Shown here piece by piece: positions 34,291-42,254 of a DNA stretch of 54,672 bases. This stretch comes from an uncultured Gluconobacter sp. (lineage in GTDB: Bacteria > Pseudomonadota > Alphaproteobacteria > Acetobacterales > Acetobacteraceae): NCBI GenBank assembly GCA_937880175.1, contig CALFLO010000005.1, positions 1 through 54,672 of the forward strand. The letters run 5' to 3'. The first letter of the stretch is position 1; each line of letters opens with the position of its first letter. The translations under genes and the position numbers were made by a program. The notes under the pieces were generated by a model. The model was not told the DNA's origin and ran no database searches. It worked only from the letters and a program-made list of their open reading frames with translations.

Positions 34291-36806
34291 AGAAGCTCAC
34301 CGGCGCTCTGATTGCCGTTATCATAGCCCTTGTTGGTGTCAGTGTGGCCACGCATCTCCTGATCGATCAGGACGCGCTGCGCGAGCGTGTGGCCGTGGCG
34401 CTGAAGCACCAGACGGGGCTTTCGATGCAGGTCCGTCATTCGTCGGTGCAGCTTCTGCCCTGGCCTGCCTTTGAGGCGTCCGATGTCGTGCTGACGCGCG
34501 ATGGACAGACGCCGGTTCTCAAGGCCCATACGGTCCATGCCGGGATCGCCGTTTTTGCCCTACTGCATCGTGAAGTCCGCTTCCAGGACTTCGTGGTCGA
34601 GGGGGCAACAGTCAATCTGGTGCGGGGACTGGACGGGCAGGCGAACTGGTCTCTGACGCCGGATCGCGAGGATGAAAACGCCTCCCTGCCGCTCCATGGT
34701 CAGAGCGGGCAGCGGATTCACGCGCATTGGGACCTGTCTCTGGACGGGCTGCATGTCGCGCAGGCTGCCGTGCTGTGGAATGACCGTCTGACCCGTACGA
34801 GCGGATCGTTCGGGCTGGATGCGCTGGATCTGGCGGGGCTGCGGAGTTCCAGCCCGTGGATCAGCCTTCAGGGACATCATGCCGGGACGCCGTTCACGGT
34901 GAAGGGGCATGTCGGCAATCTGTCGCAGATCCGGGGCACGCAGCCCTGGGCGTTCAGCATCGGGACGACGCTGGGTGACGGTGACAAGCGCGACTGGCTG
35001 AATCTGGACGGGCGGATCGGTAATCCGTCGCGAATGGAAAATGTCGTTCTGACGGCGCAGGGCGAGTGGCCTAACCTTCAGGACGTGCATCGTCTGTTTC
35101 CGCACGCCAACCTGCCCTTCGTGCCCGCACTCGGCGGTGACGTAGCGCTCGAGGGCTCTGTCGGTCCGCTGACGGATCTGGATGGGAGCGCGCTGCTGCA
35201 ACAGGTTCTGGCCGGGATGAAGCCGACGCGCGTGCATCTGCATGCCGGTTATGTCGCGCTGCGTCAGGGCACGGTGCGGAACCTGCACATCGATTCCGCC
35301 GGACCGGATGCCGCACTGACACTCACGGCGGATACGCAGTGGCAGGATACGGCCTGGCATGTGCAAGCCGGCGCCGGAACGATGCAGCAGGCGCTTGCCG
35401 CATGGCAGGACGGACTACGGACTGCGGTGCCGCTGACGGCGGAACTGCGCAGCCAGACGGGTCTGCTGTCGGGCGCGCCAGCCGTAAATGCCGAGGATAA
35501 TGCGCGGTTTGCTGTATCCGGGACGATTGGTGCCGAGAACGGACATCTCGTGGCTGAAGGGAGTGGCAAGACGCTCCATCTGCCCGGTGTGGTTCTGCAT
35601 GACGTCAGCCTGCACGGGACGCTGGATGCGCATGACCGCGAGAATATGTCGCTCGACGGACTGACATTCGGCAGTCAGGAACTGTCGCTGGACGGGGCTC
35701 TGAAGCTGGTTCTGGGGCATGACGTGCCGCCGGTCATCAGCGGAAACCTGCATGCGGCGAAAATGGACCTGGATGTGCTCAAGGGCCTCTGGCTTCCGTC
35801 CGCACCTCCGGCTGCACCTGCTCCGGTGGCGCAGCCTGTTGTTCCGGGCATGGCCGTTCCGAAACCTGTCGCGCCTCAGAATGACGGTCCTGTTGCGACT
35901 GCGCCCAATCATCCTGCAGCTGTTCCTGCCGATCCGACACCCTCCTGGGTGAAGCGGCTGCGGGCGCAGGATGTGAACATGCATCTGACGGCGGATCATG
36001 TCGTCTTTACCGGCCGCGAGTACACCGATCTGGCAACGCGCCTGACGCTCTCGGGCGGTCATCTGCGTCTGGATCCGATTTCGGGTCAGGCCCAGGGACT
36101 GCCGCTTTCGGGAATGGTGGAACTGGATGCCAGCACGCTTCCGGTGACAGGCAGCGTGACGTTCCAGCCGTTGATGCTTCCGGCCGGCTTGCTGGAGACG
36201 CAGCTTGGGATGCCGATCCTGCTTCAGGGGCCAGTGCAGGTCGTGGGGCAGCTTTCGGCGAAGGGCAACAGTTCCGAAGAACTGCGGCAGTCACTCGATG
36301 GGCATCTGGGCATTTCGATGGTGGATGGGCAGGTGCAGAGCGAACTGCTCGGCCAGATGGCGGGATCTGCGGCCAGTGTGGTGCTCGGGAAAGGGGGGCG
36401 TTCGCTCCGCTGTCTGGGGCTGCACATGAGCATTGCGAACGATGTCGCCCATATCGACACGCTGGGGCTTCAGTCCGGGCGGTTCTCGACGTCGGGCAGC
36501 GGCACCGTTGGACTTGGGACGCAGGCTCTCAATCTGCGCCTTCTGCCGGTGGTGGATTTTGAAGGGGCAGGGGCGTCCACGCCGGTTGTGCTGACGGGAA
36601 CACTGGGCGCACCGCATGTCGCGCAGGACCGCGATGCGGGCGGCAATTTTCATGTGACGATCGGCGGGGACAGCAATGCTGCCGATCCCTGCACGGCGCC
36701 ACTGGCTGCAGCCCGCGAAGGGCAGGCTGGGCCGGCTCCTGCGGCGATCAAGGCCCATCATTCGAAGGCCGGGGACATCCTGCGGGCTCTGGGAGTTCTG
36801 CATTGA
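34287..36806 (+). CDS. AsmA family protein
   Basis: 839 residues: an N-terminal membrane helix ('LIAVIIALVGVSVATHLLI'), then the AsmA opening ('LRERVAVALKHQTGLSMQVRHSSVQLLPWPAFEASDVVL'). A long beta-rich periplasmic body follows, with a Pro/Ala-rich linker near 510-550 and an AsmA_2 region ('GHLGISMVDGQVQSELLGQM'). AsmA-like proteins are linked to outer-membrane lipid and protein homeostasis. It lies in the same run as the 1087-residue relative. It overlaps the pseudouridine synthase stop and the ATP12 gene (TTGA). Confidence 0.9.
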   Translation: MKKLTGALIAVIIALVGVSVATHLLIDQDALRERVAVALKHQTGLSMQVRHSSVQLLPWPAFEASDVVLTRDGQTPVLKAHTVHAGIAVFALLHREVRFQDFVVEGATVNLVRGLDGQANWSLTPDREDENASLPLHGQSGQRIHAHWDLSLDGLHVAQAAVLWNDRLTRTSGSFGLDALDLAGLRSSSPWISLQGHHAGTPFTVKGHVGNLSQIRGTQPWAFSIGTTLGDGDKRDWLNLDGRIGNPSRMENVVLTAQGEWPNLQDVHRLFPHANLPFVPALGGDVALEGSVGPLTDLDGSALLQQVLAGMKPTRVHLHAGYVALRQGTVRNLHIDSAGPDAALTLTADTQWQDTAWHVQAGAGTMQQALAAWQDGLRTAVPLTAELRSQTGLLSGAPAVNAEDNARFAVSGTIGAENGHLVAEGSGKTLHLPGVVLHDVSLHGTLDAHDRENMSLDGLTFGSQELSLDGALKLVLGHDVPPVISGNLHAAKMDLDVLKGLWLPSAPPAAPAPVAQPVVPGMAVPKPVAPQNDGPVATAPNHPAAVPADPTPSWVKRLRAQDVNMHLTADHVVFTGREYTDLATRLTLSGGHLRLDPISGQAQGLPLSGMVELDASTLPVTGSVTFQPLMLPAGLLETQLGMPILLQGPVQVVGQLSAKGNSSEELRQSLDGHLGISMVDGQVQSELLGQMAGSAASVVLGKGGRSLRCLGLHMSIANDVAHIDTLGLQSGRFSTSGSGTVGLGTQALNLRLLPVVDFEGAGASTPVVLTGTLGAPHVAQDRDAGGNFHVTIGGDSNAADPCTAPLAAAREGQAGPAPAAIKAHHSKAGDILRALGVLH

Positions 36807-37498
36807 GCGGGCACAAGCGTTTCTGGAAAGCGGTTTCGGTCGTATCGGAGGACGGACTGTTCGAGCCGCGTCTGGATGGCCGTCCGATCCGTCTGCCACA
36901 GGGGCGGGTTCTGGCCGTTCGTTCCCCTGCACTGGCCGAGGCTATTGCCGGGGAGTGGGGGCAGATTGCGGAAGGCGCGTCCTTTACGCCGGAGTCTCTG
37001 CCGCTGACGCGGATGGCCGGGACCATGATCGAGCGGATTGCGCCCGATCCGCAAGCCACGCGAGACATGCTCCTCGGACTCGGGGTGGATGACGGGCTCT
37101 GCTACTGCGAAGACGGGATTGGGCCGGTTGCGAAGCAGGTTTTCGCCTGGCTTTCGGGTTACGGGATCCACCCGAGTGTAACCGATGGTCTCATGCCGGT
37201 GGTGCAGCCCGAGGGTTATACGGAGGCTCTGGCGCAGCTTCTGGCGGCGCGGGATGATCTGGACCTTGCTGTTCTGGGTGTTCTGGCACAGGCGACGGGC
37301 AGTCTGTTGCTGTCGTTAGCGGTCGTGGGAGGCGCTGTCAGCCTCGTCGATGCCGTGTTGTGGGCCAATAACGACGAGAAATCGCAGCTCGTGACCTGGG
37401 GGCAGGATGATGAGCTCGTCCGCACGATGGAAAACCGCGAGAAGGATATTCTGGACGCGGGCATGTTTCTGACACTGGGGCGCCGGGTTTCGATCTGA
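36803..37498 (+). CDS. ATP12-family F1-ATPase assembly chaperone
   Basis: 231 residues. ATP12 helps assemble the alpha subunit of F1-ATP synthase in mitochondria and many Alphaproteobacteria. Signatures: 'FWKAVSVVSEDGLFEPRLDGRPIRLPQG', 'WGQIAEGASFTPESLPLTRMAGTMIERI' and 'DDGLCYCEDG'. The TTG start overlaps the AsmA stop (TTGA, 36803-36806), and no better start is visible. It is the last gene of the run. Confidence 0.92.
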   Translation: MSGHKRFWKAVSVVSEDGLFEPRLDGRPIRLPQGRVLAVRSPALAEAIAGEWGQIAEGASFTPESLPLTRMAGTMIERIAPDPQATRDMLLGLGVDDGLCYCEDGIGPVAKQVFAWLSGYGIHPSVTDGLMPVVQPEGYTEALAQLLAARDDLDLAVLGVLAQATGSLLLSLAVVGGAVSLVDAVLWANNDEKSQLVTWGQDDELVRTMENREKDILDAGMFLTLGRRVSI

Positions 37499-37508
37499 GA
37501 GGAAAATG

Positions 37509-37542
37509 CCCTGAATGGGGCATGATCTTGCCATATTCAGGG
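37509..37542 (+). terminator. Inverted repeat after the ATP12 gene
   Basis: CCCTGAAT (37509-37516) and ATTCAGGG (37535-37542) pair across 18 bases, and ATGCCC/GGGCAT forms a competing shorter stem at 37506-37522. There is no T-run. It may terminate the rarA-ATP12 transcript. Confidence 0.4.
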
Positions 37543-37652
37543 ATCATTGAAGCCCCAGCCATGTGACAGAACGAGATGATTGGTGACTCGCCCCGGCCGG
37601 GGATCGGGCGCTATCTCCGGATCTGTCGAACACTGTCAGATTCGAGGAAGAT

Positions 37653-37784
37653 ATGTCCGTATCCGTTCGTAGGCCCCTGCTGCGTCACATGGGTACCCGT
37701 GTTGTGAAAACCTGCTCCATCGGAGCTTGGCTCTTTCTGGCCGCGACACCGCTGATCGTGGTGGTTTGCGCCATTCACGGCTGA
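37653..37784 (+). CDS. Small single-helix membrane peptide
   Basis: 43 residues: a basic N-terminus ('VSVRRPLLRHMGTRVVK') and one membrane helix ('SIGAWLFLAATPLIVVVCAI'). GAGGAAG lies just before the ATG, and a strong terminator follows 19 bases after the stop, which together suggest a transcribed, translated unit. No family recognised. It might be a regulatory or accessory membrane peptide. Confidence 0.5.
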   Translation: MSVSVRRPLLRHMGTRVVKTCSIGAWLFLAATPLIVVVCAIHG

Positions 37785-37802
37785 GATTTTACGCCTCAGA
37801 CA

Positions 37803-37846
37803 ATACAAAAGCCCGGCCTCCTTTTGGGAGTGCCGGGCTTTTGTAT
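37803..37846. terminator. Strong bidirectional terminator
   Basis: ATACAAAAGCCCGGC pairs exactly with its complement (37832-37846), with an extra CTCC/GGAG stem inside and T/A runs on both sides. It serves the small membrane peptide (plus) and the LprI-like gene (minus). Confidence 0.93.
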
Positions 37847-37865
37847 GGGAGAATGTGACGTCCGT

Positions 37866-38300
37866 TCAGCGCCCGCGTTTGAGCGGCGGCTCGGGAAGAA
37901 TCGGTGGCGTACTGTCCGGAAATGTCAGCCAGTTATACCAGATCTCGTACGTTCTGCCCTCTGTCAGTCGTGTTTCGCAGATCAGTTCCATGGTGCCTCT
38001 GATCGTGCCATCGGACCATGCACTGTAAACGGCGTTGCATTCCTCCTGCCGGAACTGCTTCCACGCGGCTTGCGCCTGATGGAAATGAGCCAGTGTCTGG
38101 GTCGGTGCCGCGATGGTCTGCATTTTGTGGATGGCAGCCTCGGTATATCGACCGAGTTCCGCTTCGGCTTGTGACAGATGCAGGCTCTCGCAGGCTTCGC
38201 TATCGGGCGTGCTGGTTCCCTCGCAGGGGGAGGCCGCCAGAGCTGGGTGAAGCAGCAATGCCGCTGTGATGCAGCAGGCGGAAAAGTAGCAAAACTTCAT
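37866..38300 (-). CDS. Secreted LprI-like (DUF1311) protein
   Basis: 144 residues, with a signal peptide ending near 'ALAASP'. The DUF1311 pattern is visible: paired Cys residues early ('SPCEGTSTPDSEACE'), then 'AQAAWKQFRQEECNAVYSAWSDGTIRGTMELICETRLTEGRTYEI'. LprI-type members inhibit lysozyme, and others have no known role. Four Cys residues in the mature protein probably form two disulfides. It is followed by the strong terminator. Confidence 0.82.
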   Translation of the reverse strand: MKFCYFSACCITAALLLHPALAASPCEGTSTPDSEACESLHLSQAEAELGRYTEAAIHKMQTIAAPTQTLAHFHQAQAAWKQFRQEECNAVYSAWSDGTIRGTMELICETRLTEGRTYEIWYNWLTFPDSTPPILPEPPLKRGR

Positions 38301-38335
38301 CGACGGTCTCCGGCGTGTGTGGGCTGGACGAACGG

Positions 38336-39502
38336 TCAGGCTTCTCCGTTATCGGGAACCATAATGCTGACGGTTGCGGTGGCGGCAATACCTTCTTCAC
38401 GGCCTGTGAAGCCCAGACGTTCGGAGGTCGTGGCTTTGACCGAGATGCGGCTGACGCTGACCTTGAGCAGATCGGCGAGGCGCTGGCGCATGGCTTCGGC
38501 GTGCGGGCCGATCTTGGGGCGTTCGCAGATCAGCGTGACGTCGGCGTTCACCAGGAAGCCGCCGCGCTCGCGGATGCGCTCGCCGGCATGGACCAGGAAG
38601 CGGGCCGAATCCATGTCCTTCCATTCATTGTCGGACGGCGGGAAGTGGCGGCCGATATCGCCTTCGGCCAGTGCGCCGTAGATGGCGTCGCACAGCGTGT
38701 GGATGCCGACATCGGCGTCGGAATGTCCGGCGAGGCCCTTTGTATGGGGCACCTCGATGCCGCACAGGATCAGCTTGCGGCCTTCCTCGAAGGCATGGAC
38801 GTCATAGCCCAGTCCGACGCGGGGCAGCAGGTTCCGGTCAATCACACCTTCAAGACGCATCAGGTCCTCCGCAACAGTCAGTTTGATATTGTCTTCCGAC
38901 CCTTCGACGATCGCTACCGGATGGCCAGCCTGTTCGAGCAGGGCGGCATCGTCGGTGCGGGCATCGCGAAGGGTGCGGTGAAGTTCGAGCAGGGTGCCGA
39001 AGCGGAAACCCTGCGGGGTTTGGGCGCGCCACAGACCGTCCCGCGGTACGGTATCGACGATGATGCCGTCGGCGGCTTTCTTGATTGTGTCGATGACGGC
39101 AACGGCCGGAATCACGCCCTCATGGGTCTTCAGGGCGTCGATGACGTTCTGCACGACTTCTGCCGGAACGCAGGGGCGCGCACCGTCATGGACCAGCACC
39201 AGATCGGGCGGTTCGGGCAGTTTCGCCAGGGCTTCGAGGCCGTTGCGCACGCTGTCATGGCGTTCCGCGCCGCCGCTGACGGGGGGCAGGACGTCCAGCC
39301 CTTTGAGGCTGTCGGCCAGCAGGGGATCGTCGCCCACGGGCAGGAGCACGTCCACATGCGGCAGGAGGGCTTCCGCGGCTCGGCGGATGACGGGTTTGCC
39401 CCGCAGCATCCGGAACTGCTTGGAAGAATTTTCCCCGCTCTGCGAGGAGGCGTCAAAGCGCCGGCCACGACCGGCAGCAAGAAGAAGGGCAGCGATACGC
39501 AT
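38336..39502 (-). CDS. ispDF: Bifunctional IspD/IspF (MEP isoprenoid pathway)
   Basis: About 388 residues. The N-terminal part is 2-C-methyl-D-erythritol 4-phosphate cytidylyltransferase ('AALLLAAGRGRRF', 'DLVLVHDGARPCV'). The C-terminal part, from about residue 230, is MECDP synthase ('RVGLGYDVHAFEEGR', 'GHSDADVGIHTLCDAIYGALAEGDIGRHFPP'). The fusion is common in Alphaproteobacteria and carries out two steps towards IPP and DMAPP. Start: ATG 39502 gives the family N-terminus but has no purine-rich site. GTG 39580, 6 bases after the apaG stop with GAAGG upstream, would add 26 residues. Confidence 0.94.
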   Translation of the reverse strand: MRIAALLLAAGRGRRFDASSQSGENSSKQFRMLRGKPVIRRAAEALLPHVDVLLPVGDDPLLADSLKGLDVLPPVSGGAERHDSVRNGLEALAKLPEPPDLVLVHDGARPCVPAEVVQNVIDALKTHEGVIPAVAVIDTIKKAADGIIVDTVPRDGLWRAQTPQGFRFGTLLELHRTLRDARTDDAALLEQAGHPVAIVEGSEDNIKLTVAEDLMRLEGVIDRNLLPRVGLGYDVHAFEEGRKLILCGIEVPHTKGLAGHSDADVGIHTLCDAIYGALAEGDIGRHFPPSDNEWKDMDSARFLVHAGERIRERGGFLVNADVTLICERPKIGPHAEAMRQRLADLLKVSVSRISVKATTSERLGFTGREEGIAATATVSIMVPDNGEA

Positions 39503-39586
39503 GGGGGAGGAATGGGCCGGGACGGCGGGAAGGTCAAGCGTGTGTGACTGTTCCCGTGCCTGTCCGTATGGCCTGCCCACGGACCT

Positions 39587-40060
39587 TCAGTGCACCAGTG
39601 TGCTGTCGTGGGGGCTGTCGAGGCTGAAGACCGGGATACTGACGTCGAAGCGATGGCCCGAGCGTGGCTCCACCATATGGTAGGTGCCGCGCATGAAGCC
39701 TGTCGGCGTCGTAAGCATGGCGCCGGACGTATAGTCGAACTGTTCCTGCGGGCCGATCACCGGCTGTTCGCCGACAACGCCATCGCCGTGGACATGTTCT
39801 TTCCGTCCAAGCCCGTCAACGATTTCCCAGCTGCGGGAGAGGAGCTGGAACGTGTCCTTGCGCTCGTTCTCGATGCTGATGTGATAGGCCCAGGCGTATT
39901 GATGGTCTTCGGGATGGGACTGGTCGTCCAGCCAGAAGGTCCGGACCGTGACCGTTACGTCGTCCGTGGTTTCGCTGAAGCGGGGAGCACTTTCCATGGC
40001 TTCGGCGAGTGCCGTCTCGGGATCGGCGTGCAGATGGGGGTGGGATGACTTGTCAGGCAT
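39587..40060 (-). CDS. apaG: ApaG protein
   Basis: 157 residues. The conserved ApaG domain (fibronectin-III-like fold, also called DUF525) covers residues 35-155: 'YAWAYHISIENERKDTFQLLSRSWEIVDGLGRKEHVHGDGVVGEQPVIGPQEQFDYTSG', 'GFMRGTYHMV'. It is about 30 residues longer at the N-terminus than E. coli ApaG. Its biochemical role is unsettled. It lies just upstream of ispDF on the same strand. Confidence 0.92.
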   Translation of the reverse strand: MPDKSSHPHLHADPETALAEAMESAPRFSETTDDVTVTVRTFWLDDQSHPEDHQYAWAYHISIENERKDTFQLLSRSWEIVDGLGRKEHVHGDGVVGEQPVIGPQEQFDYTSGAMLTTPTGFMRGTYHMVEPRSGHRFDVSIPVFSLDSPHDSTLVH

Positions 40061-40101
40061 GACGCCATTGTAAAGCCATCCCGGGGATTTGTCAGGAAAA
40101 C

Positions 40102-41295
40102 TTATGCGAGGGCGGCAACCGCTGCCGCACCACGCTTGAGATCGTCGATCAGGTCTGCCGGATCTTCCAGACCAACGGAGAGGCGAATGGCGCCGTCCGT
40201 GATGCCGAGGCGGGCGCGCTCTTCCTCGCTGACGCGCATATGCGTCGTCGTGGCGGGGTGTGTGGCCAGACTGCGGGCATCGCCGAGATTGTTGGAAATC
40301 GCGATGACCTTGAAGGCGTTCATGAAGGCAAATGCGCCCTCACGACCCTTGTCCACCACGAAAGCGACCATGGAGCCACCATTGCTCATCTGGCTCTTTG
40401 CCAGCTCATGCTGCGGATGATCGGTGCGGCCCGGATAACGGACCTGAACGATACCCGGCAGTGCGGCCAGCGCATCGGCTACGGCGGCGGCATTGCGGGC
40501 CATGGCATCCGTACGGAGCTGGAGCGTTTCCAGACCCTTGAGCAGGACCCAGGCATTGAACGGCGACAGGGCGTTGCCAGTGTTGCGGGTGAAGGGCTGG
40601 AGCGTCTCGTTGATCCACTTGCTGGAGCCGAGCACCGCACCGCCAAGGACGCGGCCCTGTCCATCGATATGTTTCGTACAGGAATAGACGATCACATCCG
40701 CGCCAAGCTTGAGCGGCGACTGGCCGAGCGGTGTGGCGAAGACATTGTCCACGATCAGCAGACCACCGGCCTTGTGCGTCAGTTCGGCAACACGGGCGAT
40801 GTCGAGGACGTCGAGCATCGGGTTGGACGGGCTTTCGATCAGCACGGCGGCCGTGGGCTTGGACAGGGCGCGCTCCCAGGCGTCGTAATCCGTGCCGTCC
40901 ACCAGTTCGGTCTCGATGCCGTAGCGGGGCAGGAGGTTGGTCACGATCCAGTAGCAGGAGCCGAAAATGGCGCGGGAGGCCACGACGCGGTCACCGGCCT
41001 TCACATGCGACAGGATGGCCGAGGAGACGGCGCCCATGCCGGTCGCGGTGGCGACGCAGGCTTCAGCCCCCTCGAGAAGAGCGAGGCGCTCCTGAAGTGT
41101 GTCGACGGTCGGATTGCCGAAGCGGGAATACTGGAAATGCTGGACATCGCCCGTGAAGGTGGCTGCGGCCTGTTCGGCGCTGTCATAGACGAAGCCGGAT
41201 GTCAGGAAGAGTGCCTCGGACGTTTCACCGAACTCGGTACGGTTCGGGGCTTCGTGAAGCAGGCGCGTGGCTGTGCGCCAGTTTTCTGTAGACAT
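40102..41295 (-). CDS. metZ: O-succinylhomoserine sulfhydrylase
   Basis: 397 residues, Cys/Met-metabolism PLP family. It makes homocysteine from O-succinylhomoserine and sulfide in methionine synthesis. PLP lysine K208 in 'VYSCTKHIDGQGRVLGG'; 'YSRFGNPTVDTLQERLALLEGAEACVATATGMGA' and 'ISNNLGDARSLATHPATTTH' are family motifs. Preference for the succinyl ester over acetyl is inferred from the MetZ-like sequence. GGAGGG lies 9 bases before the ATG. The leader carries a SAM-II riboswitch and a terminator, so high SAM should shut it off. Confidence 0.92.
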   Translation of the reverse strand: MSTENWRTATRLLHEAPNRTEFGETSEALFLTSGFVYDSAEQAAATFTGDVQHFQYSRFGNPTVDTLQERLALLEGAEACVATATGMGAVSSAILSHVKAGDRVVASRAIFGSCYWIVTNLLPRYGIETELVDGTDYDAWERALSKPTAAVLIESPSNPMLDVLDIARVAELTHKAGGLLIVDNVFATPLGQSPLKLGADVIVYSCTKHIDGQGRVLGGAVLGSSKWINETLQPFTRNTGNALSPFNAWVLLKGLETLQLRTDAMARNAAAVADALAALPGIVQVRYPGRTDHPQHELAKSQMSNGGSMVAFVVDKGREGAFAFMNAFKVIAISNNLGDARSLATHPATTTHMRVSEEERARLGITDGAIRLSVGLEDPADLIDDLKRGAAAVAALA

Positions 41296-41310
41296 GATGT
41301 GTCCCTCCAT

Positions 41311-41335
41311 AAAACGCCCTGTTTGTGCAGGGCGC
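41311..41335 (-). terminator. Intrinsic terminator/attenuator in the metZ leader
   Basis: On the minus strand CGCCCTG-6 bases-CAGGGCG is followed by TTTTAT, just before the metZ ribosome site. It is probably the expression platform of the upstream riboswitch. Confidence 0.75.
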
Positions 41336-41382
41336 ATGTGGCGGGCCGTGGAAGTCCTGGGAATCGTTCGATAACGACGCAG

Positions 41383-41440
41383 GGCCTCTTTAGCGCAATT
41401 CTTTAACCTCGCCGCAAGCCGGCCGCTCAAATCACGAGGG
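41383..41440 (-). ncRNA. SAM-II riboswitch
   Basis: On the minus strand the leader contains the conserved SAM-II blocks in order: CGTGATTTGA, then GGCTTGCGGC, then GAGGTTAAAG, then GCTAAAGAGG. P1 is CCTCG (41439-41435) pairing with CGAGG. GGCC near the middle can pair with the 3' GGCC to form the pseudoknot. It lies 88 bases before metZ and binds S-adenosylmethionine, matching the gene's role. Confidence 0.9.
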
Positions 41441-41471
41441 TCAGGCACGCCATGACGTTTCTGACAGCCGG

Positions 41472-41501
41472 ACTATGAGCCGTATTTCGGTTTTGCGTCA
41501 A
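41472..41501 (-). promoter_or_regulatory. Promoter of the metZ leader
   Basis: On the minus strand TTGACG (41501-41496), 18-base spacer, CATAGT (41477-41472). The expected start lies some 20 bases before the SAM-II aptamer. Confidence 0.6.
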
Positions 41502-41526
41502 CACCCTGAAGTTTGGGGGGGATGGA

Positions 41527-41555
41527 TTGCGAAGGGAAGGCGGAGCGGTTATGCT
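41527..41555 (+). promoter_or_regulatory. Promoter of tRNA-Gly
   Basis: TTGCGA (41527-41532), 17-base spacer, TATGCT (41550-41555), 11 bases ahead of the mature tRNA 5' end. It is back to back with the metZ promoter. Confidence 0.6.
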
Positions 41556-41566
41556 CGGGTTCGTCC

Positions 41567-41640
41567 GCGGGCGTAGTTCAATGGTAGAACGGCAGCTTCC
41601 CAAGCTGCATACGGGGGTTCGATTCCCCTCGCCCGCTCCA
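41567..41640 (+). tRNA. tRNA-Gly (anticodon CCC)
   Basis: 74 bases with an encoded CCA end. Acceptor GCGGGCG pairs with CGCCCGC. The anticodon stem GCAGC/GCTGC encloses the loop TTCCCAA, giving anticodon CCC, which reads GGG. The T-arm CGGGGGTTCGATTCCCCT is intact. Confidence 0.96.
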
Positions 41641-41662
41641 GACTTTCCAGAAAAACCAGTGG

Positions 41663-42202
41663 TTATTTGGGCATCGGCGGTGCGCTGAGCGTGTCCTGAT
41701 ATTCCTTGCCGTTCCAGACCCAGCGATCATTCGGGCCGACCAGCAGGTCATGCATGCCTTTGTGGCGCGTGGGGAGGACGGAAATGTCACCGTTCACGGA
41801 GTCCAGAACCGTGTTCCAGGCGTCATTGTGCTTCAGATAAACGGAGGTGGTGCAGCCTGCCGAACCGCAGAGACGTGCGGACTGGAGCTGTACGAACAGG
41901 GCCTCGTCGTTCTTGCCCGAAGACAGCGGAGCGGAGCCAACGAGCACGACCGGCTGGTCATGATGCTTGGCCGCGTCCTGAAGATCATCCTCGTTCAGTT
42001 TGCGGGCGTCTTCATCCAGCTTCGTACCCGGATGGGCCGTAAGGATGACGGGGGCCGCCCCGGCATTGGCGGACTGTACCGCACGCCGGGTGTGATGGCG
42101 CGTTGTGCCTGTTGCGGCATCGGCGCTGGTGAGCGCTGCCGGAAGCAGGAGAGACAGGGCCAGAACCGCCGCGGGGCGGGAAAGAATCTGCTGGATCGAC
42201 AT
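41663..42202 (-). CDS. Secreted hypothetical protein
   Basis: 179 residues from ATG 42202, or 183 from the upstream ATG 42214. It has a signal peptide ('SRPAAVLALSLLLPAALTSADAA'), so it is probably periplasmic. The mature part carries 'ALFVQLQSARLCGSAGCTTSVYLKHNDAWNTVLDSVNGDI', with two Cys residues that may form a disulfide. It ends with a 'HDLLVGPNDRWVWNGKEY' segment resembling the final motif of several secreted proteins of unknown function. The ribosome site is weak (AGG 4 bases upstream). No family named. Confidence 0.7.
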   Translation of the reverse strand: MSIQQILSRPAAVLALSLLLPAALTSADAATGTTRHHTRRAVQSANAGAAPVILTAHPGTKLDEDARKLNEDDLQDAAKHHDQPVVLVGSAPLSSGKNDEALFVQLQSARLCGSAGCTTSVYLKHNDAWNTVLDSVNGDISVLPTRHKGMHDLLVGPNDRWVWNGKEYQDTLSAPPMPK

Positions 42203-42254
42203 GAGACCTGTCATAACACGAAATTGAAGAAGAACATCTGTGAAGCTTCGGGTG

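Noticed and set aside
38315..39547. 410-codon open frame on the plus strand
   Set aside because: Antisense to ispDF; no family features.
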